DNA of 64,000 bases. It comes from Stenotrophomonas maltophilia R551-3. Lineage in GTDB: Bacteria; Pseudomonadota; Gammaproteobacteria; Xanthomonadales; Xanthomonadaceae. Shown here one piece after another: positions 7,560 through 15,834 of this stretch (its first letter is position 1; each line of letters opens with the position of its first letter). The stretch lies in contig NC_011071.1 in assembly GCF_000020665.1 (NCBI RefSeq), positions 486,501 through 550,500 of the forward strand. Direction: 5' to 3'. Below the pieces are notes generated by a model that saw nothing but the letters and a program-made list of their open reading frames with translations, did no database searches and had not been told where the DNA came from. The translations under genes were made by a program, and so were the position numbers.

Positions 7560-8756
7560 ATGTATTCAAGGACGAAGAGCGCATCGCGCGCTTTTGCGCG
7601 CCTGCTTGCCTGTGCCCTGTGCCTGGCCGTATGGCCGATGGCCGGGCAGGCGGCAGACAAATCACAGCAGGCCTATTGGGCCGGTTTTGCCTATACCGCT
7701 GATGCCGCTGCCGTGCAGGCGACCACGCCGCATGCGCACGCCGTGCTGGAAAAGCGTGGCTTGATCCCGCTCAACCAGACCCTGGGGCAGGGGCTCAAGC
7801 GTCGCCCGCCGGCCAATCTGGAACTGATCGACCAGCCGGTGGCGATGCTCGACGGCACCACCAGTGCGACAGTGCTGGCCGCGGCACTGGACCGCGAACT
7901 GGTCTCGGTCGAGCCGATCGGCGACCAGTACAAGGTGCTGGTGGAAGTGGCGCTGCAGGCGCTGTTCTTCGATTTCCGCGAGCGCCAGGTGATCGCGTCC
8001 TATCCGCTTACCCTGCAGCGCATCGACGTGCAGGATTACCGGCCGGACAACGACGATATCGACGCGATCGTCGCCGATCTCCTGTATGGCAGCGCCGATA
8101 CCAGCCTGTCGCAGGTGCTGGCTGCCAGCCTCGCCCAGGCCAGGCTGCCCGATGCCGCCGTGCGTCGCCTGCAGGTCGGAGGCGTAACTCTGTCCGACGC
8201 GGTCCGCGCCAAGCTGCCCGACCCGAAGTGGGAAGCCCCGCTGCGCGCCACGCTGGCCCATGAGCTGTCCAAGACGCTGTCGTCCAATACCGGCGTCGGC
8301 CTGCTGCCGCCGGCCTCGGGCCAGGCGATCGGTGGTGCGATGGCGGCGCGCTTTGCCGACGGCAAGGTCTACCAGCTGAAGATTCCCGAGCCGGACTACG
8401 TCATCAACCTGCAGGTGGATGCGCTGAAGAACGGCGTGATCGAAGAAACCCCGGCGATGAAGACGATGCTGTTCGGCGCGTTCTTCACCGCCAAGGTGAC
8501 CGAGCCGTTCTCCGGCAAGGTCTATTTCGAACAGCCGCTGCGCAAGGGTGCCACCAAGGTGGTGCCGGTCACGCAGTGGCAGGTCGACCAGTGGTCGGCC
8601 AGCTACGAAACCCTGCTGGCCGGCTTCGACGCCTTCGCCGGCGCCGCCGCCAAGCGCGCCGATTCGCGCGGCTGGCTGGACGAACAGAAGCCGGGCGGCC
8701 GCCCGTTGCAGCAGCAGACCCAAGCCCTCCAGGAGTTGATCAAGTCATGTCGTTGA
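7560..8756 (+). CDS. Exported protein of unknown family, first gene of CsgG-like cluster
   Basis: A 398-residue protein from ATG 7560 (MYSRTKSASRAFARLL), with a signal peptide cut near AGQAAD (about residue 32) and GGAGCGG upstream as ribosome site. The mature part is mixed alpha/beta without a motif I recognise. A central stretch ALFFDFRERQVIASYPLTL, about residues 135-155, looks like a beta strand pair in a CsgG/LpoB-like or transport-associated fold, but this is weak. It overlaps the next gene by 10 bases, so the two are translationally coupled. It precedes three other exported proteins, the last a CsgG-like lipoprotein, so a role in an outer-membrane assembly is inferred. Not otherwise identified. 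Confidence 0.75.
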   Translation: MYSRTKSASRAFARLLACALCLAVWPMAGQAADKSQQAYWAGFAYTADAAAVQATTPHAHAVLEKRGLIPLNQTLGQGLKRRPPANLELIDQPVAMLDGTTSATVLAAALDRELVSVEPIGDQYKVLVEVALQALFFDFRERQVIASYPLTLQRIDVQDYRPDNDDIDAIVADLLYGSADTSLSQVLAASLAQARLPDAAVRRLQVGGVTLSDAVRAKLPDPKWEAPLRATLAHELSKTLSSNTGVGLLPPASGQAIGGAMAARFADGKVYQLKIPEPDYVINLQVDALKNGVIEETPAMKTMLFGAFFTAKVTEPFSGKVYFEQPLRKGATKVVPVTQWQVDQWSASYETLLAGFDAFAGAAAKRADSRGWLDEQKPGGRPLQQQTQALQELIKSCR

Positions 8757-9847
8757 TGCGTACCATCCTGCTCATCCTCATCGCGCTGGTGGTGGCCTCG
8801 CCGGTCGCCGCGCAGACCGCCAGTTCGCGCGGTACCGGTTCGGCCAGCTACGGCCTGCGCCTGAGCGCCGACACCCGCGCCCAGGCCCTGAACAAGGCCA
8901 AGGTCAATGCACTGGAGGCGTACATCGCTGAAACCGGTGCGGCCAAGCTGCGCCTGTTCGAAGCCCGCCGCGCCGAGTTCATCGGCGAGATCGACCGCTA
9001 CGTGCTCAGTGCCGTGCAGCTGTCGGACAACGAAGACAAGAAGGCCAAGACCTACAGCGTCACCGTCCGCGCAGAGATCAACACCACCCTGCTGCAGACC
9101 AAGCTGGATGCTGGCTCGGCCGTTGCTGGCGCCACTGCTGCGCAGCGCTCGCTGCTGACCTTCCTGTTCATGGCGCGCTCGCAGGACACCGTGCAGTCGT
9201 TCCAGGACAAGGAATACCGCCGCGTCGACGCCAGCAGCAGCTACAGCGAGAACACCCGTGAAGGCGACAGCTTCCGCGGTAACTCGGTCAGCACCAACGG
9301 CAGCATCAACCAGAACGGTTCGATGTCGGTCACCAGCGGTGGCAGCACCACCCAGCGCAGCGACAACATCAGCTGGAAGGTGGCCAACGCCGCCGAAGTG
9401 AACACCGCGATGACCGGTGCCTTCAGCGCCGCCGGCTACGAAGTGGTTGAAGCCGAATACGTGGAAGGCGAGTCGCGCGGCCTGCTCAGCATCGAGCGTA
9501 TCCGCAAGGACTTCAGCACCGGCAACGACCTGGCCCCGGCCACCCTGCGTGATACCGCCAACGGCATCCGTGCGGCCAACATCCCGTACATCGCCGTCGG
9601 CACCCTCGACGTCGGCATGCGCGACCGCGATCCGGCCAGCGGCAACACCCGCGTGTTCGTCACCGTCACCGGCAAGGTGCTGGACGTGACCGGTCGTTTC
9701 CCGCGCACCGTGTCGTCGGTGGGCCCGGTGCAGTTCTCCGGTACCGGCCCGAATGAAACCGTGGCCCGCACCAATGCCCTGCAGCTGGCCGCCGAGAAGG
9801 CTGCCCAGCAGATGATCAACGAACTGAACGTCAAGGCGGTTCGTTGA
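8747..9847 (+). CDS. Exported protein with FlgT-N/LPP20-like and CsgG-like segments
   Basis: A 366-residue protein from ATG 8747, inside the end of the previous gene. The signal peptide ends near VAAQTAS (residue 23). Residues about 30-130 (SADTRAQALNKAKVNALEAY, then YSVTVRAEIN) have the repeated-Ala helix followed by strand pattern of FlgT-N/LPP20 domains. About residues 165-215 are a Ser/Asn/Gly-rich linker. The C-terminal half (AAEVNTAMTGAFSAAGYEVV, IPYIAVGTLDVG, VFVTVTGKVLDV, RTNALQLAAEKAAQQM) has the alternating strand/helix order of CsgG-type domains. Probably periplasmic or outer-membrane associated. Domain calls are from pattern, not from a search. Confidence 0.7.
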   Translation: MSLMRTILLILIALVVASPVAAQTASSRGTGSASYGLRLSADTRAQALNKAKVNALEAYIAETGAAKLRLFEARRAEFIGEIDRYVLSAVQLSDNEDKKAKTYSVTVRAEINTTLLQTKLDAGSAVAGATAAQRSLLTFLFMARSQDTVQSFQDKEYRRVDASSSYSENTREGDSFRGNSVSTNGSINQNGSMSVTSGGSTTQRSDNISWKVANAAEVNTAMTGAFSAAGYEVVEAEYVEGESRGLLSIERIRKDFSTGNDLAPATLRDTANGIRAANIPYIAVGTLDVGMRDRDPASGNTRVFVTVTGKVLDVTGRFPRTVSSVGPVQFSGTGPNETVARTNALQLAAEKAAQQMINELNVKAVR

Positions 9848-9862
9848 CGTTACCGCTGCGCT

Positions 9863-9881
9863 CGCCGGGCATGGCCCGGCG
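9863..9881 (-). repeat. GTAG-type stem-loop remnant inside an operon
   Basis: CGCCGGGC and GCCCGGCG arms around ATG, the commonest stem of this window. Read on the minus strand the expected GTAG is degraded to GAAG. It is the only repeat inside the four-gene exported cluster, in the 134-base gap between genes two and three. Confidence 0.75.
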
Positions 9882-9981
9882 CTTCCGGCTCTGGTGGGTG
9901 CCGCGCTTGCTCGGCACTGACCCGCTGCCATACCCGATCTTGCGCGCCGCATCGCGGCCGTCTCTCCCAAAGGACTCTCAC

Positions 9982-10659
9982 ATGATCCGCAATACTGCTC
10001 TTGTCGTGGCCATCGCGGCCGCCACCCTGTCGATGCCGGCCCACGCCCAGTTCGGCAAGCTGAAGGACCTGGCTGGCGCCGCTACCGGCACCTCCAGCAG
10101 CAGCGCCTCCAGCGCCGCCGCTCCGGACGAAGCCGCGCAGGAAGCGCTGGTGCGTCGTTTCGTCAGCTCGCAGTCGCACTCTCTGCAGGCCCAGACCTCG
10201 TTCGCCCGCGCCTTCGGCCTGGCCGAGCAGGTGCAGCTGCTGGAAGCCGAGCGCCAGGCGCTGTCGTCCGGTTCGGTCAGCGTCGATGCCATGAAGAAGT
10301 CGGTGTCGGTCAGCGAAGCCGCCCAGGCGGCCATCAACGAGCGCCAGGCCGCACAGCCGGAACTGAACGCTGAATCCAAGCAGCACTACGCCGAAGGCCT
10401 GGTCTCGCTGCTGTCCTCGGCTGCCGAAGCGCAGAAGCTGGGCGGCGAAGCCAGCAGCTTCACCGCCGGCATGAAGAACCTGGGCGCGACCCAGCTGGCC
10501 ACCGTCGGCCGCAAGCTGGCTGCCGGTGCGTGGGTGGCCAAGGAATCGCCGGGCTTCATCAAGGGCCTGTACGGTTCGACCAAGTCGGCCGTGACCTTTG
10601 CCAAGAAGAGCAAGGTGAAGGTGCCGTCCAACGCCGATTCGATGCTCGACTCGCTCTGA
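9982..10659 (+). CDS. Exported helical protein of unknown function
   Basis: A 225-residue protein from ATG 9982, with an AAAGGA site upstream. The signal peptide is cut after MPAHAQ (residue 22). Mature positions about 23-50 contain a Ser/Ala stretch followed by a wholly helical domain: ALVRRFVSSQSHSLQAQ, EQVQLLEAERQALSSG, AESKQHYAEGLVSLL, and the C-terminal FAKKSKVKVPSNADSMLDSL. No cysteine and no enzyme motif were seen. It lies 16 bases before the CsgG-like lipoprotein gene and is surely co-transcribed with it. The helical-bundle form would suit a periplasmic accessory or chaperone to the neighbouring CsgG/FlgT-like proteins, but this is inference. Confidence 0.75.
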   Translation: MIRNTALVVAIAAATLSMPAHAQFGKLKDLAGAATGTSSSSASSAAAPDEAAQEALVRRFVSSQSHSLQAQTSFARAFGLAEQVQLLEAERQALSSGSVSVDAMKKSVSVSEAAQAAINERQAAQPELNAESKQHYAEGLVSLLSSAAEAQKLGGEASSFTAGMKNLGATQLATVGRKLAAGAWVAKESPGFIKGLYGSTKSAVTFAKKSKVKVPSNADSMLDSL

Positions 10660-10675
10660 TCCGAGGCGAATCTCC

Positions 10676-12331
10676 ATGCGTATGACAACCCGTTTGATCG
10701 GCCTGGGCCTGGCCGCCGCGCTGCTTGCAGCCTGTGGCAAGCAGGACACCCCGGCTGCCGCGCCCACACCCGCCAAGGACAAGGCAACCAGTGCACTGGC
10801 CAGCAATGCGCCAGTGGAAGCAGCGCCCCTGCGTGGCACGCCGGATTTCGGCGGCACCACCCAGGTCGCGCGTGAAGCCGACGGTATCGGCAGCACCCCG
10901 GAACTGGCGGTGCTGGCGGCATTGCAGTCGGCGGTGGCGCAGGTCAACGGCGTACGCGTGGCCAGCCAGATGCAGAGCCTGCGTGCAGGCCTGCATGTGG
11001 ATGTGGATGGCGAACACGTCGGCGATATCCGCGCCGACGCGTTCACCCAGCAGATGATCGCCGGCTCGCAGGGCGCGGTGCTGGGCTATGAAATCCTGTC
11101 GCAGGATGAAGTGCGTCAGCTTGACGAGGAAACCGTCGCCCGCGTGCGTGCCAGCGATGAAGGCTGGAGCTTCAAGGGCTCGGCCTCGGCCAGTGCCTCC
11201 GGCGAAGCATCGGCCAAGAGCGGTTCGGCCTCGGCCAGCGTCAGGGAAAGCTACGACGAGAAGGTCAACGTCGATGCCAAGCGTGGCGCAAGCTCGTTCG
11301 ATTCCGATGTGACCCATCGCAGCATGCGCAGCTACTGGAAGGTGCGCGTGCGCGCGCAGATCGCCCAGTACCGCGCACCAGACGAGCAAGGCAAGCCGAA
11401 GATCGTGGTTGCCCTGCCGCGCACCAAGGCCGGCAGCTACGCCGTCGGCGACGGCCGCGTGGATGCCGATGAAGTGGCCGATGCGATCCGCGCACGCCTG
11501 TCCGACACGCTGACCCAGACCCAGCGCTTCATCGTGCTGGACCGCGAATTCGGCGACGAACTGCAGGCCGAGATCGACCACATCAACAGTGGCAACGTGC
11601 GCCTGCAGGACACCGCACGCGTGGGCCAGCAGCTGGCTACCGACCTGATCCTGATCCCGACCATCGAACGCTTCGAGTACCCGCGCAGCGTGCGCAACCT
11701 GCGCATGTCCGACCGCCAGGTGACCTCGTACTCCGGTGGCGGCCGCATCACCCTGCGCCTGATCAACGCCACCACCGGCCAGGTGGTGATGTCCGACAGC
11801 TTCGACCACCAGCTGGCCTCGACCGGCCCGAGCACCCTGCCGCGCGTGGTCAATGGCCGCAACATGGCCGCGGCGATGATGGAATCGCTGTCCGGCCAGA
11901 TCGGCACCACCATCGTCACCACGCTGTTCCCGGTGTCGGTGGTTTCGGTGGACGGAGACCAGGTGGTGCTGAGCCAGGGCGGTGACACCGTGCAGGCCGG
12001 CCAGCGCTGGCAGGCCGTGCGCCTGGGCGAAGAACTGAAGGACCCGCAGACCGGTCGCTCGCTGGGCCGCAGCGAACACCCGTGCTGCACCATCCGCATC
12101 GACCGCGTGGCCGCACAGACCTCTTACGGCACCATCGAAGACGGCGTCGACGCCATGCGCGGCGGCTTCCGTCCGGGCCAGATTGAACTGCGCCAGAAGC
12201 TGGGCAGCAAGCCGGCTGCCGCCGCTGCAGGCAGCGCGACTGCCTCGGCCGCACCCGCCGCCGCCGCGCGCCCAGCGGCCAAGCCGAAGCCCAAGCCCGC
12301 TGCCGCCCCGGCCGAAGACCCGAACTGGTAA
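10676..12331 (+). CDS. CsgG-like outer-membrane lipoprotein
   Basis: A 551-residue protein from ATG 10676. The lipobox LLAAC makes Cys20 the likely lipidated residue, with no Asp at +2 (GKQD follows), consistent with outer-membrane sorting. About residues 75-175 (AALQSAVAQVNGVRVASQ, GAVLGYEILSQDEV) resemble FlgT-N/LPP20. Next is a Ser/Ala/Gly-rich stretch GSASASASGEASAKSGSASA. Residues 265-390 carry the CsgG-type core: EVADAIRARLSDTLTQTQRF, IVLDREF, TDLILIPTIERF, GGRITLRLINATTGQVV. The C-terminus is Ala/Pro/Lys-rich. CsgG forms a secretion pore for curli, and FlgT and LpoB relatives have structural roles. Which applies here is unknown. A strong hairpin terminator follows. Confidence 0.8.
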   Translation: MRMTTRLIGLGLAAALLAACGKQDTPAAAPTPAKDKATSALASNAPVEAAPLRGTPDFGGTTQVAREADGIGSTPELAVLAALQSAVAQVNGVRVASQMQSLRAGLHVDVDGEHVGDIRADAFTQQMIAGSQGAVLGYEILSQDEVRQLDEETVARVRASDEGWSFKGSASASASGEASAKSGSASASVRESYDEKVNVDAKRGASSFDSDVTHRSMRSYWKVRVRAQIAQYRAPDEQGKPKIVVALPRTKAGSYAVGDGRVDADEVADAIRARLSDTLTQTQRFIVLDREFGDELQAEIDHINSGNVRLQDTARVGQQLATDLILIPTIERFEYPRSVRNLRMSDRQVTSYSGGGRITLRLINATTGQVVMSDSFDHQLASTGPSTLPRVVNGRNMAAAMMESLSGQIGTTIVTTLFPVSVVSVDGDQVVLSQGGDTVQAGQRWQAVRLGEELKDPQTGRSLGRSEHPCCTIRIDRVAAQTSYGTIEDGVDAMRGGFRPGQIELRQKLGSKPAAAAAGSATASAAPAAAARPAAKPKPKPAAAPAEDPNW

Positions 12332-12354
12332 CACGCCAAGGCAGCACACAGATG

Positions 12355-12393
12355 GGGTCAGAGCCCTTTCCCACCGGGAAAGGGCTCTGACCC
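12355..12393 (+). terminator. Hairpin terminator of GGGTCAGAGCCC repeat type
   Basis: A perfect 18-base stem (12355-12372 with 12376-12393, loop ACC) followed by TTTCTTGTTTC. It closes the four-gene exported cluster. The outer sequence GGGTCAGAGCCC also bounds the double hairpin at 36833-36914, so it is a mobile repeat doing a terminator's work. Confidence 0.8.
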
Positions 12394-12410
12394 TTTCTTG
12401 TTTCCGTCCG

Positions 12411-12475
12411 TGTCGACCAAGGTCGACACCTACCAACAGCGGTGTGTCGACCAAGGTCGACACCCACCAACAGCA
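12411..12475 (+). repeat. Two copies of a GTGTCGACCAAGGTCGACAC palindrome
   Basis: Two near-identical short palindromes (stem GTGTCGACC/GGTCGACAC) separated by about 15 bases, each followed by CCTACC or CCCACC. That tail is the reverse of a GTAGG/GTGGG head, so they belong to the GTAG stem-loop superfamily. They begin the module that contains palindrome copy C. Confidence 0.75.
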
Positions 12476-12491
12476 GCGGGAACCTGTCGAA

Positions 12492-12593
12492 GGCGGGGTG
12501 GGTCCGGTTGCGGGGGCGTGAGCCGCATGGATGCGGCGACCGAGCTTACATGGACGTACTTGCAGCGGCCCCCGCAACCGGACCCACCCCGCC
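12492..12593 (+). repeat. Long palindromic repeat, copy C
   Basis: The arms 12492-12517 and 12568-12593 are perfectly complementary over 26 bases. The inner hairpin GCCGCAT/ATGCGGC sits at 12522-12537. The flanks CTGTCGAAGGC and CCATCCCACGGA, and a downstream hairpin GCAGGGC/GCCCTGC (12651-12667), are shared with copy D. The rest of the 380-base gap before the M28 gene holds no other recognisable feature. Confidence 0.85.
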
Positions 12594-12712
12594 ATCCCAC
12601 GGAATGCCGCTGTTGCTTCAGCTGTTGCTGTTGCCCTGGCTTCGGCAGGTGCAGGGCGCAGCCCTGCCGAATCCCATTACACTCCAGAAGGATTTCCCTG
12701 CTGGAGAGAGCG

Positions 12713-14362
12713 ATGAAACGAGCAGTACTGGGCGTGCTGGCCCTGTCAGTGTCGAGCGCACTGATGGCGGCCACCCCGAAATTCGATGGCGCGCGGATCT
12801 CCGCCGACGTCAAGGAACTGGCCTCCGACGCCTACGAAGGCCGCTCCCCGGCCACCGCCGGCGAAGAGAAGACCGTCACCTATCTCAGCAAGCAGTTTGC
12901 CGACGCCGGCCTGCAGCCGGGCGGCGACCTCAAGGACGGCAAGCGCCTGTGGACCCAGGCCGTGCCGCTGCGCAAGGGCGACATCGTCGGCGCACCGCAG
13001 CTGGCGCTGCACCAGGGCGGGAAGACCGTCAGCCTCGAACAGGGCAAGCAGATTGCCGTGCGCGCCGCCATGAACGGCGCCAGCAACGTCGACATCAGCA
13101 AGGCCCCGCTGGTGTTCCTCGGCTACGGCGTCAAGGCACCGGAGCGCAACTGGGACGACTTCAAGGGCGTGGACCTGAAGGGCAAGATCGCCGTCGTGCT
13201 GATCAACGACCCGGATTTTGAAACCGGCCAGGGCGACTTCGACGGCAAGGGCATGACCTACTACGGCCGTTGGACTTACAAGTACGAAGAGGGCGCACGC
13301 CAGGGCGCGCTGGGTGTGCTGATCGTTCACGAGACCGCACCGGCCTCCTATGGCTGGGCCACCGTCGCCGGCTCCAACACCAACACCATGTTCGATGTGG
13401 TGCGTGACAACCCGGCCGAGAGCCATCCGCTGCTGGAAGGCTGGATCCAGCGCGACCTGGCCGTGGAGCTGTTCCGTTCGGCCGGGCAGGATTTCGAAGC
13501 GCTGAAGAAGAAGGCGCAGCAGCGTGACTTCACCCCGGTGCCGCTGACCGGTGCCAGCCTGGATGCGAAGTACGCGGTGAAGACCGAAGTGATCACCTCG
13601 CACAACGTGGCCGCGCGCCTGGAAGGCAGCAGCCACCCGGACGAGACTGTCATCTACAGTGCGCACTGGGACCACATCGGCGTGGGCGAGCCCGACGCAC
13701 GCGGCGACCGCATCTTCAACGGCGCGCTGGACAACGCCAGCGGCACCGCATCGCTGATCGAACTTGCCCGCGGTTTCGCCAAGCAGAAGCGCCCGCAGCG
13801 CTCGGTGCTGTTCCTGGCGGTGACCGCCGAAGAGAAGGGCCTGCTGGGTTCGGAGTACTACGCCACCCATCCGCTGTATCCGCTGGAAAAGACCGTAGCG
13901 ATGATCAACATGGACGGTATGGCGCCGTTCGGCCCGTCGCGTGACTTCGGCATCTACGGTGCCGCGCGCTTCGAACTGCTGGACCAGCTGAAGGACGTGG
14001 CCAAGGGCTGGGATATCCGCTACACGCCGGACCCGAAGCCGGAAGCCGGCCTGTTCTTCCGCTCCGATCACTTCCCGTTCGCCAAGCGCGGCGTGCCGGC
14101 GCTGTCGTGGTCGGCTGGCCAGGATTGGGTGGACGGCGGCGTGGCGGCAGGCAAAAAGGCCTCGGAGGACTACACCGCCAAGCGTTACCACCAGCAGGGC
14201 GACGAATGGCAGCCGGACTGGGTGTTCGCCGGTGCCGCCCGCGACCTGGAAGTGCTGTACACGCTGGGCAACCAGCTGGCCAACTCGCGCAGCTGGCCGA
14301 ACTGGAGCAAGGACGAGTCGTTCCGCGCCGTGCGTGACGCCAGCGCCGACCAGCGCAAATAA
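12713..14362 (+). CDS. Exported M28 family metallopeptidase
   Basis: A 549-residue protein from ATG 12713 with GGAGAGAG as ribosome site. The signal peptide ends near LMAATP (residue 20). A PA-type insert precedes the catalytic part (about 125-215, PLVFLGYGVKAPERNWDDF and GALGVLIVHETAP). The M28 zinc/catalytic residues are in order: AHWDHIGVG (His318, Asp320 region), NGALDNASGTAS (Asp340 ligand), VTAEEKGLLGSEYY (Glu372/Glu373) and NMDGM. The family comprises di-zinc aminopeptidases and carboxypeptidases acting on exported or host-derived peptides. It is likely periplasmic or secreted. It stands alone between repeat-rich gaps. Well supported; exact substrate unknown. Confidence 0.93.
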   Translation: MKRAVLGVLALSVSSALMAATPKFDGARISADVKELASDAYEGRSPATAGEEKTVTYLSKQFADAGLQPGGDLKDGKRLWTQAVPLRKGDIVGAPQLALHQGGKTVSLEQGKQIAVRAAMNGASNVDISKAPLVFLGYGVKAPERNWDDFKGVDLKGKIAVVLINDPDFETGQGDFDGKGMTYYGRWTYKYEEGARQGALGVLIVHETAPASYGWATVAGSNTNTMFDVVRDNPAESHPLLEGWIQRDLAVELFRSAGQDFEALKKKAQQRDFTPVPLTGASLDAKYAVKTEVITSHNVAARLEGSSHPDETVIYSAHWDHIGVGEPDARGDRIFNGALDNASGTASLIELARGFAKQKRPQRSVLFLAVTAEEKGLLGSEYYATHPLYPLEKTVAMINMDGMAPFGPSRDFGIYGAARFELLDQLKDVAKGWDIRYTPDPKPEAGLFFRSDHFPFAKRGVPALSWSAGQDWVDGGVAAGKKASEDYTAKRYHQQGDEWQPDWVFAGAARDLEVLYTLGNQLANSRSWPNWSKDESFRAVRDASADQRK

Positions 14363-14369
14363 GGCAACG

Positions 14370-14470
14370 CGCCGGGCTTGCCCGGCGCCTCCCTGGTAGT
14401 GCCGGCCGCTGGCCGGCAACCCTGTGATGCATGCGGAGATAATGGGGAACCGGCCAGCGGCCGGCACTAC
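14370..14470. repeat. GTAG stem-loops: single plus inverted pair
   Basis: A stem-loop GCCGGGC/GCCCGGC at 14370-14388, then GTAGTGCCGGCC at 14396-14418 and its mirror at 14450-14470. The pair could form a cruciform about 75 bases long. The rest of the 212-base gap up to the histidine kinase shows nothing else. Confidence 0.85.
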
Positions 14471-14574
14471 CAGATGGGCTTCCATCCCCGCTTTCCGGCC
14501 CTTCGTCGCAGGCCGCTTGCTTGCCGGATGGGCCGCCCTATGCTCGGCTCACCCCCTTCCACCAAGGCGCCGCC

Positions 14575-15834
14575 GTGATCGCCAGCCTCTCCCTCATCCT
14601 CCGTCACCTGCTGGCCTGGGCCGCGGCACTGTTCGTGGCCGGCATGGTCTGGAGCGGCATTTTCAGCGGCATGAACGACGGCCCCGGCTGGGTGTTCGGG
14701 CTGCTGGTGATGTTCCTGATGATCTCGGCGCTGGGCAGTGCGGTAACCCATGTGCGCCGGGTCTGGCTGGTGGCCGGCCGCCTCGATGGCGCCACCCTGT
14801 CCGGGCGCCAGCGTCGGCAGATCGAACTGCCGATGGATGCCGGCCACGCCTTCGCGGTGGTCGAGGCGGCGGTGGGCGAGCTGCCGCGGGTGGAGGAGGT
14901 GGAAAGCTCGGCGGGCAGCCTGCAGGTGCGCGCCTATGTACGCCGTGTCGATCTCTGGAACGGCCGCCAGCCGTCGCGCTGGAACCTGCCGGCACGGCTG
15001 GCGATCAAGCGCAACAGCGTGCTGGCCACGGTCACGCCGGGGCAGGGCACCAGCACCGTCACCCTGCTGTTCGAACCGGACGCAGGATGGTGGGCCGACC
15101 TGTTGGCGCTGGACGAGGGCAGCAACTACGAGAATGCCGAAGCGGTCACCCGCGCGATCAGCCGCCGTGTTGCCGACCAGCGTCGCGACGAGCAGGCCGC
15201 CGCCGAACAGACCCAGGTCGAGAAGGAGCTGTCGGTGGCGCGGCTGAACCTGCTGCATGCGCAGGTCGAACCGCATTTCCTGTACAACTCGCTGGCCAAC
15301 GCACAGGTGCTGACCCGCACCGATCCTGCGCGCGCAGAACAGATGCTCGGCCATCTGATCCAGTACCTGCGCAGTTCGCTGCCGCAGGTGGACGAATCGG
15401 TATCCACCCTGGGTGTAGAGCTGGAGCGCACCCGCGCCTACCTGGAGATCCTGCGTATCCGCATGGGCGCGCGGCTGGCGGTGGAAGTGCAGGTGCCGAC
15501 CGAACTGCATGAGGTGAAGCTGCCGGCGATGGCGCTGCAGACGCTGGTGGAAAACGCGATCAAGCACGGCCTGGAACCCAAGCCCGGCGGCGGCACGATC
15601 TGGATCCTGGCGCGTGGTTTCGATGACCATGTGACGGTGACGGTGGCCGACGACGGCCTCGGCTTCGGCCAGGGCACCAGTGGCACCGGCATCGGCCTGA
15701 AGAACCTGCGCGAGCGCCTGCGCCTGACCTGCGGCGAGCAGGCCGGTGTGGCGATCGTTGCCAACTTCCCCAGCGGCGTGGCCGCGACCATGACCCTGCC
15801 GCAGTCGGCCAAGGAACGCAGCCATGCCGCTTGA
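14575..15834 (+). CDS. LytS/YehU-type sensor histidine kinase
   Basis: Start taken at GTG 14575 with AAGG upstream, giving 419 residues; an in-frame TTG at 14521 is possible. Two hydrophobic segments (about 8-30 and 38-60) anchor it in the inner membrane. Residues about 215-300 are the HisKA-like His_kinase domain of the LytS family, with phospho-acceptor His234 in AQVEPHFLYNSLANAQ. The ATPase domain follows with QTLVENAIKHGLEPK (N box) and ADDGLGFGQGTSGTGIGLKN (G boxes). It overlaps the LytTR regulator gene by 11 bases, so the pair form one two-component system. The signal sensed is unknown; the short N-terminal part has no periplasmic domain of note. Confidence 0.92.
   Translation: MIASLSLILRHLLAWAAALFVAGMVWSGIFSGMNDGPGWVFGLLVMFLMISALGSAVTHVRRVWLVAGRLDGATLSGRQRRQIELPMDAGHAFAVVEAAVGELPRVEEVESSAGSLQVRAYVRRVDLWNGRQPSRWNLPARLAIKRNSVLATVTPGQGTSTVTLLFEPDAGWWADLLALDEGSNYENAEAVTRAISRRVADQRRDEQAAAEQTQVEKELSVARLNLLHAQVEPHFLYNSLANAQVLTRTDPARAEQMLGHLIQYLRSSLPQVDESVSTLGVELERTRAYLEILRIRMGARLAVEVQVPTELHEVKLPAMALQTLVENAIKHGLEPKPGGGTIWILARGFDDHVTVTVADDGLGFGQGTSGTGIGLKNLRERLRLTCGEQAGVAIVANFPSGVAATMTLPQSAKERSHAA

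Noticed and set aside
10559..12595. 678-codon minus-strand frame
   Set aside because: Lies antisense to the CsgG-like lipoprotein gene and its terminator; no ribosome site or family resemblance.
14396..14470. Rho-independent terminator
   Set aside because: The inverted pair has no T run and matches the GTAG repeat family, so it is reported as a repeat although it may slow transcription.
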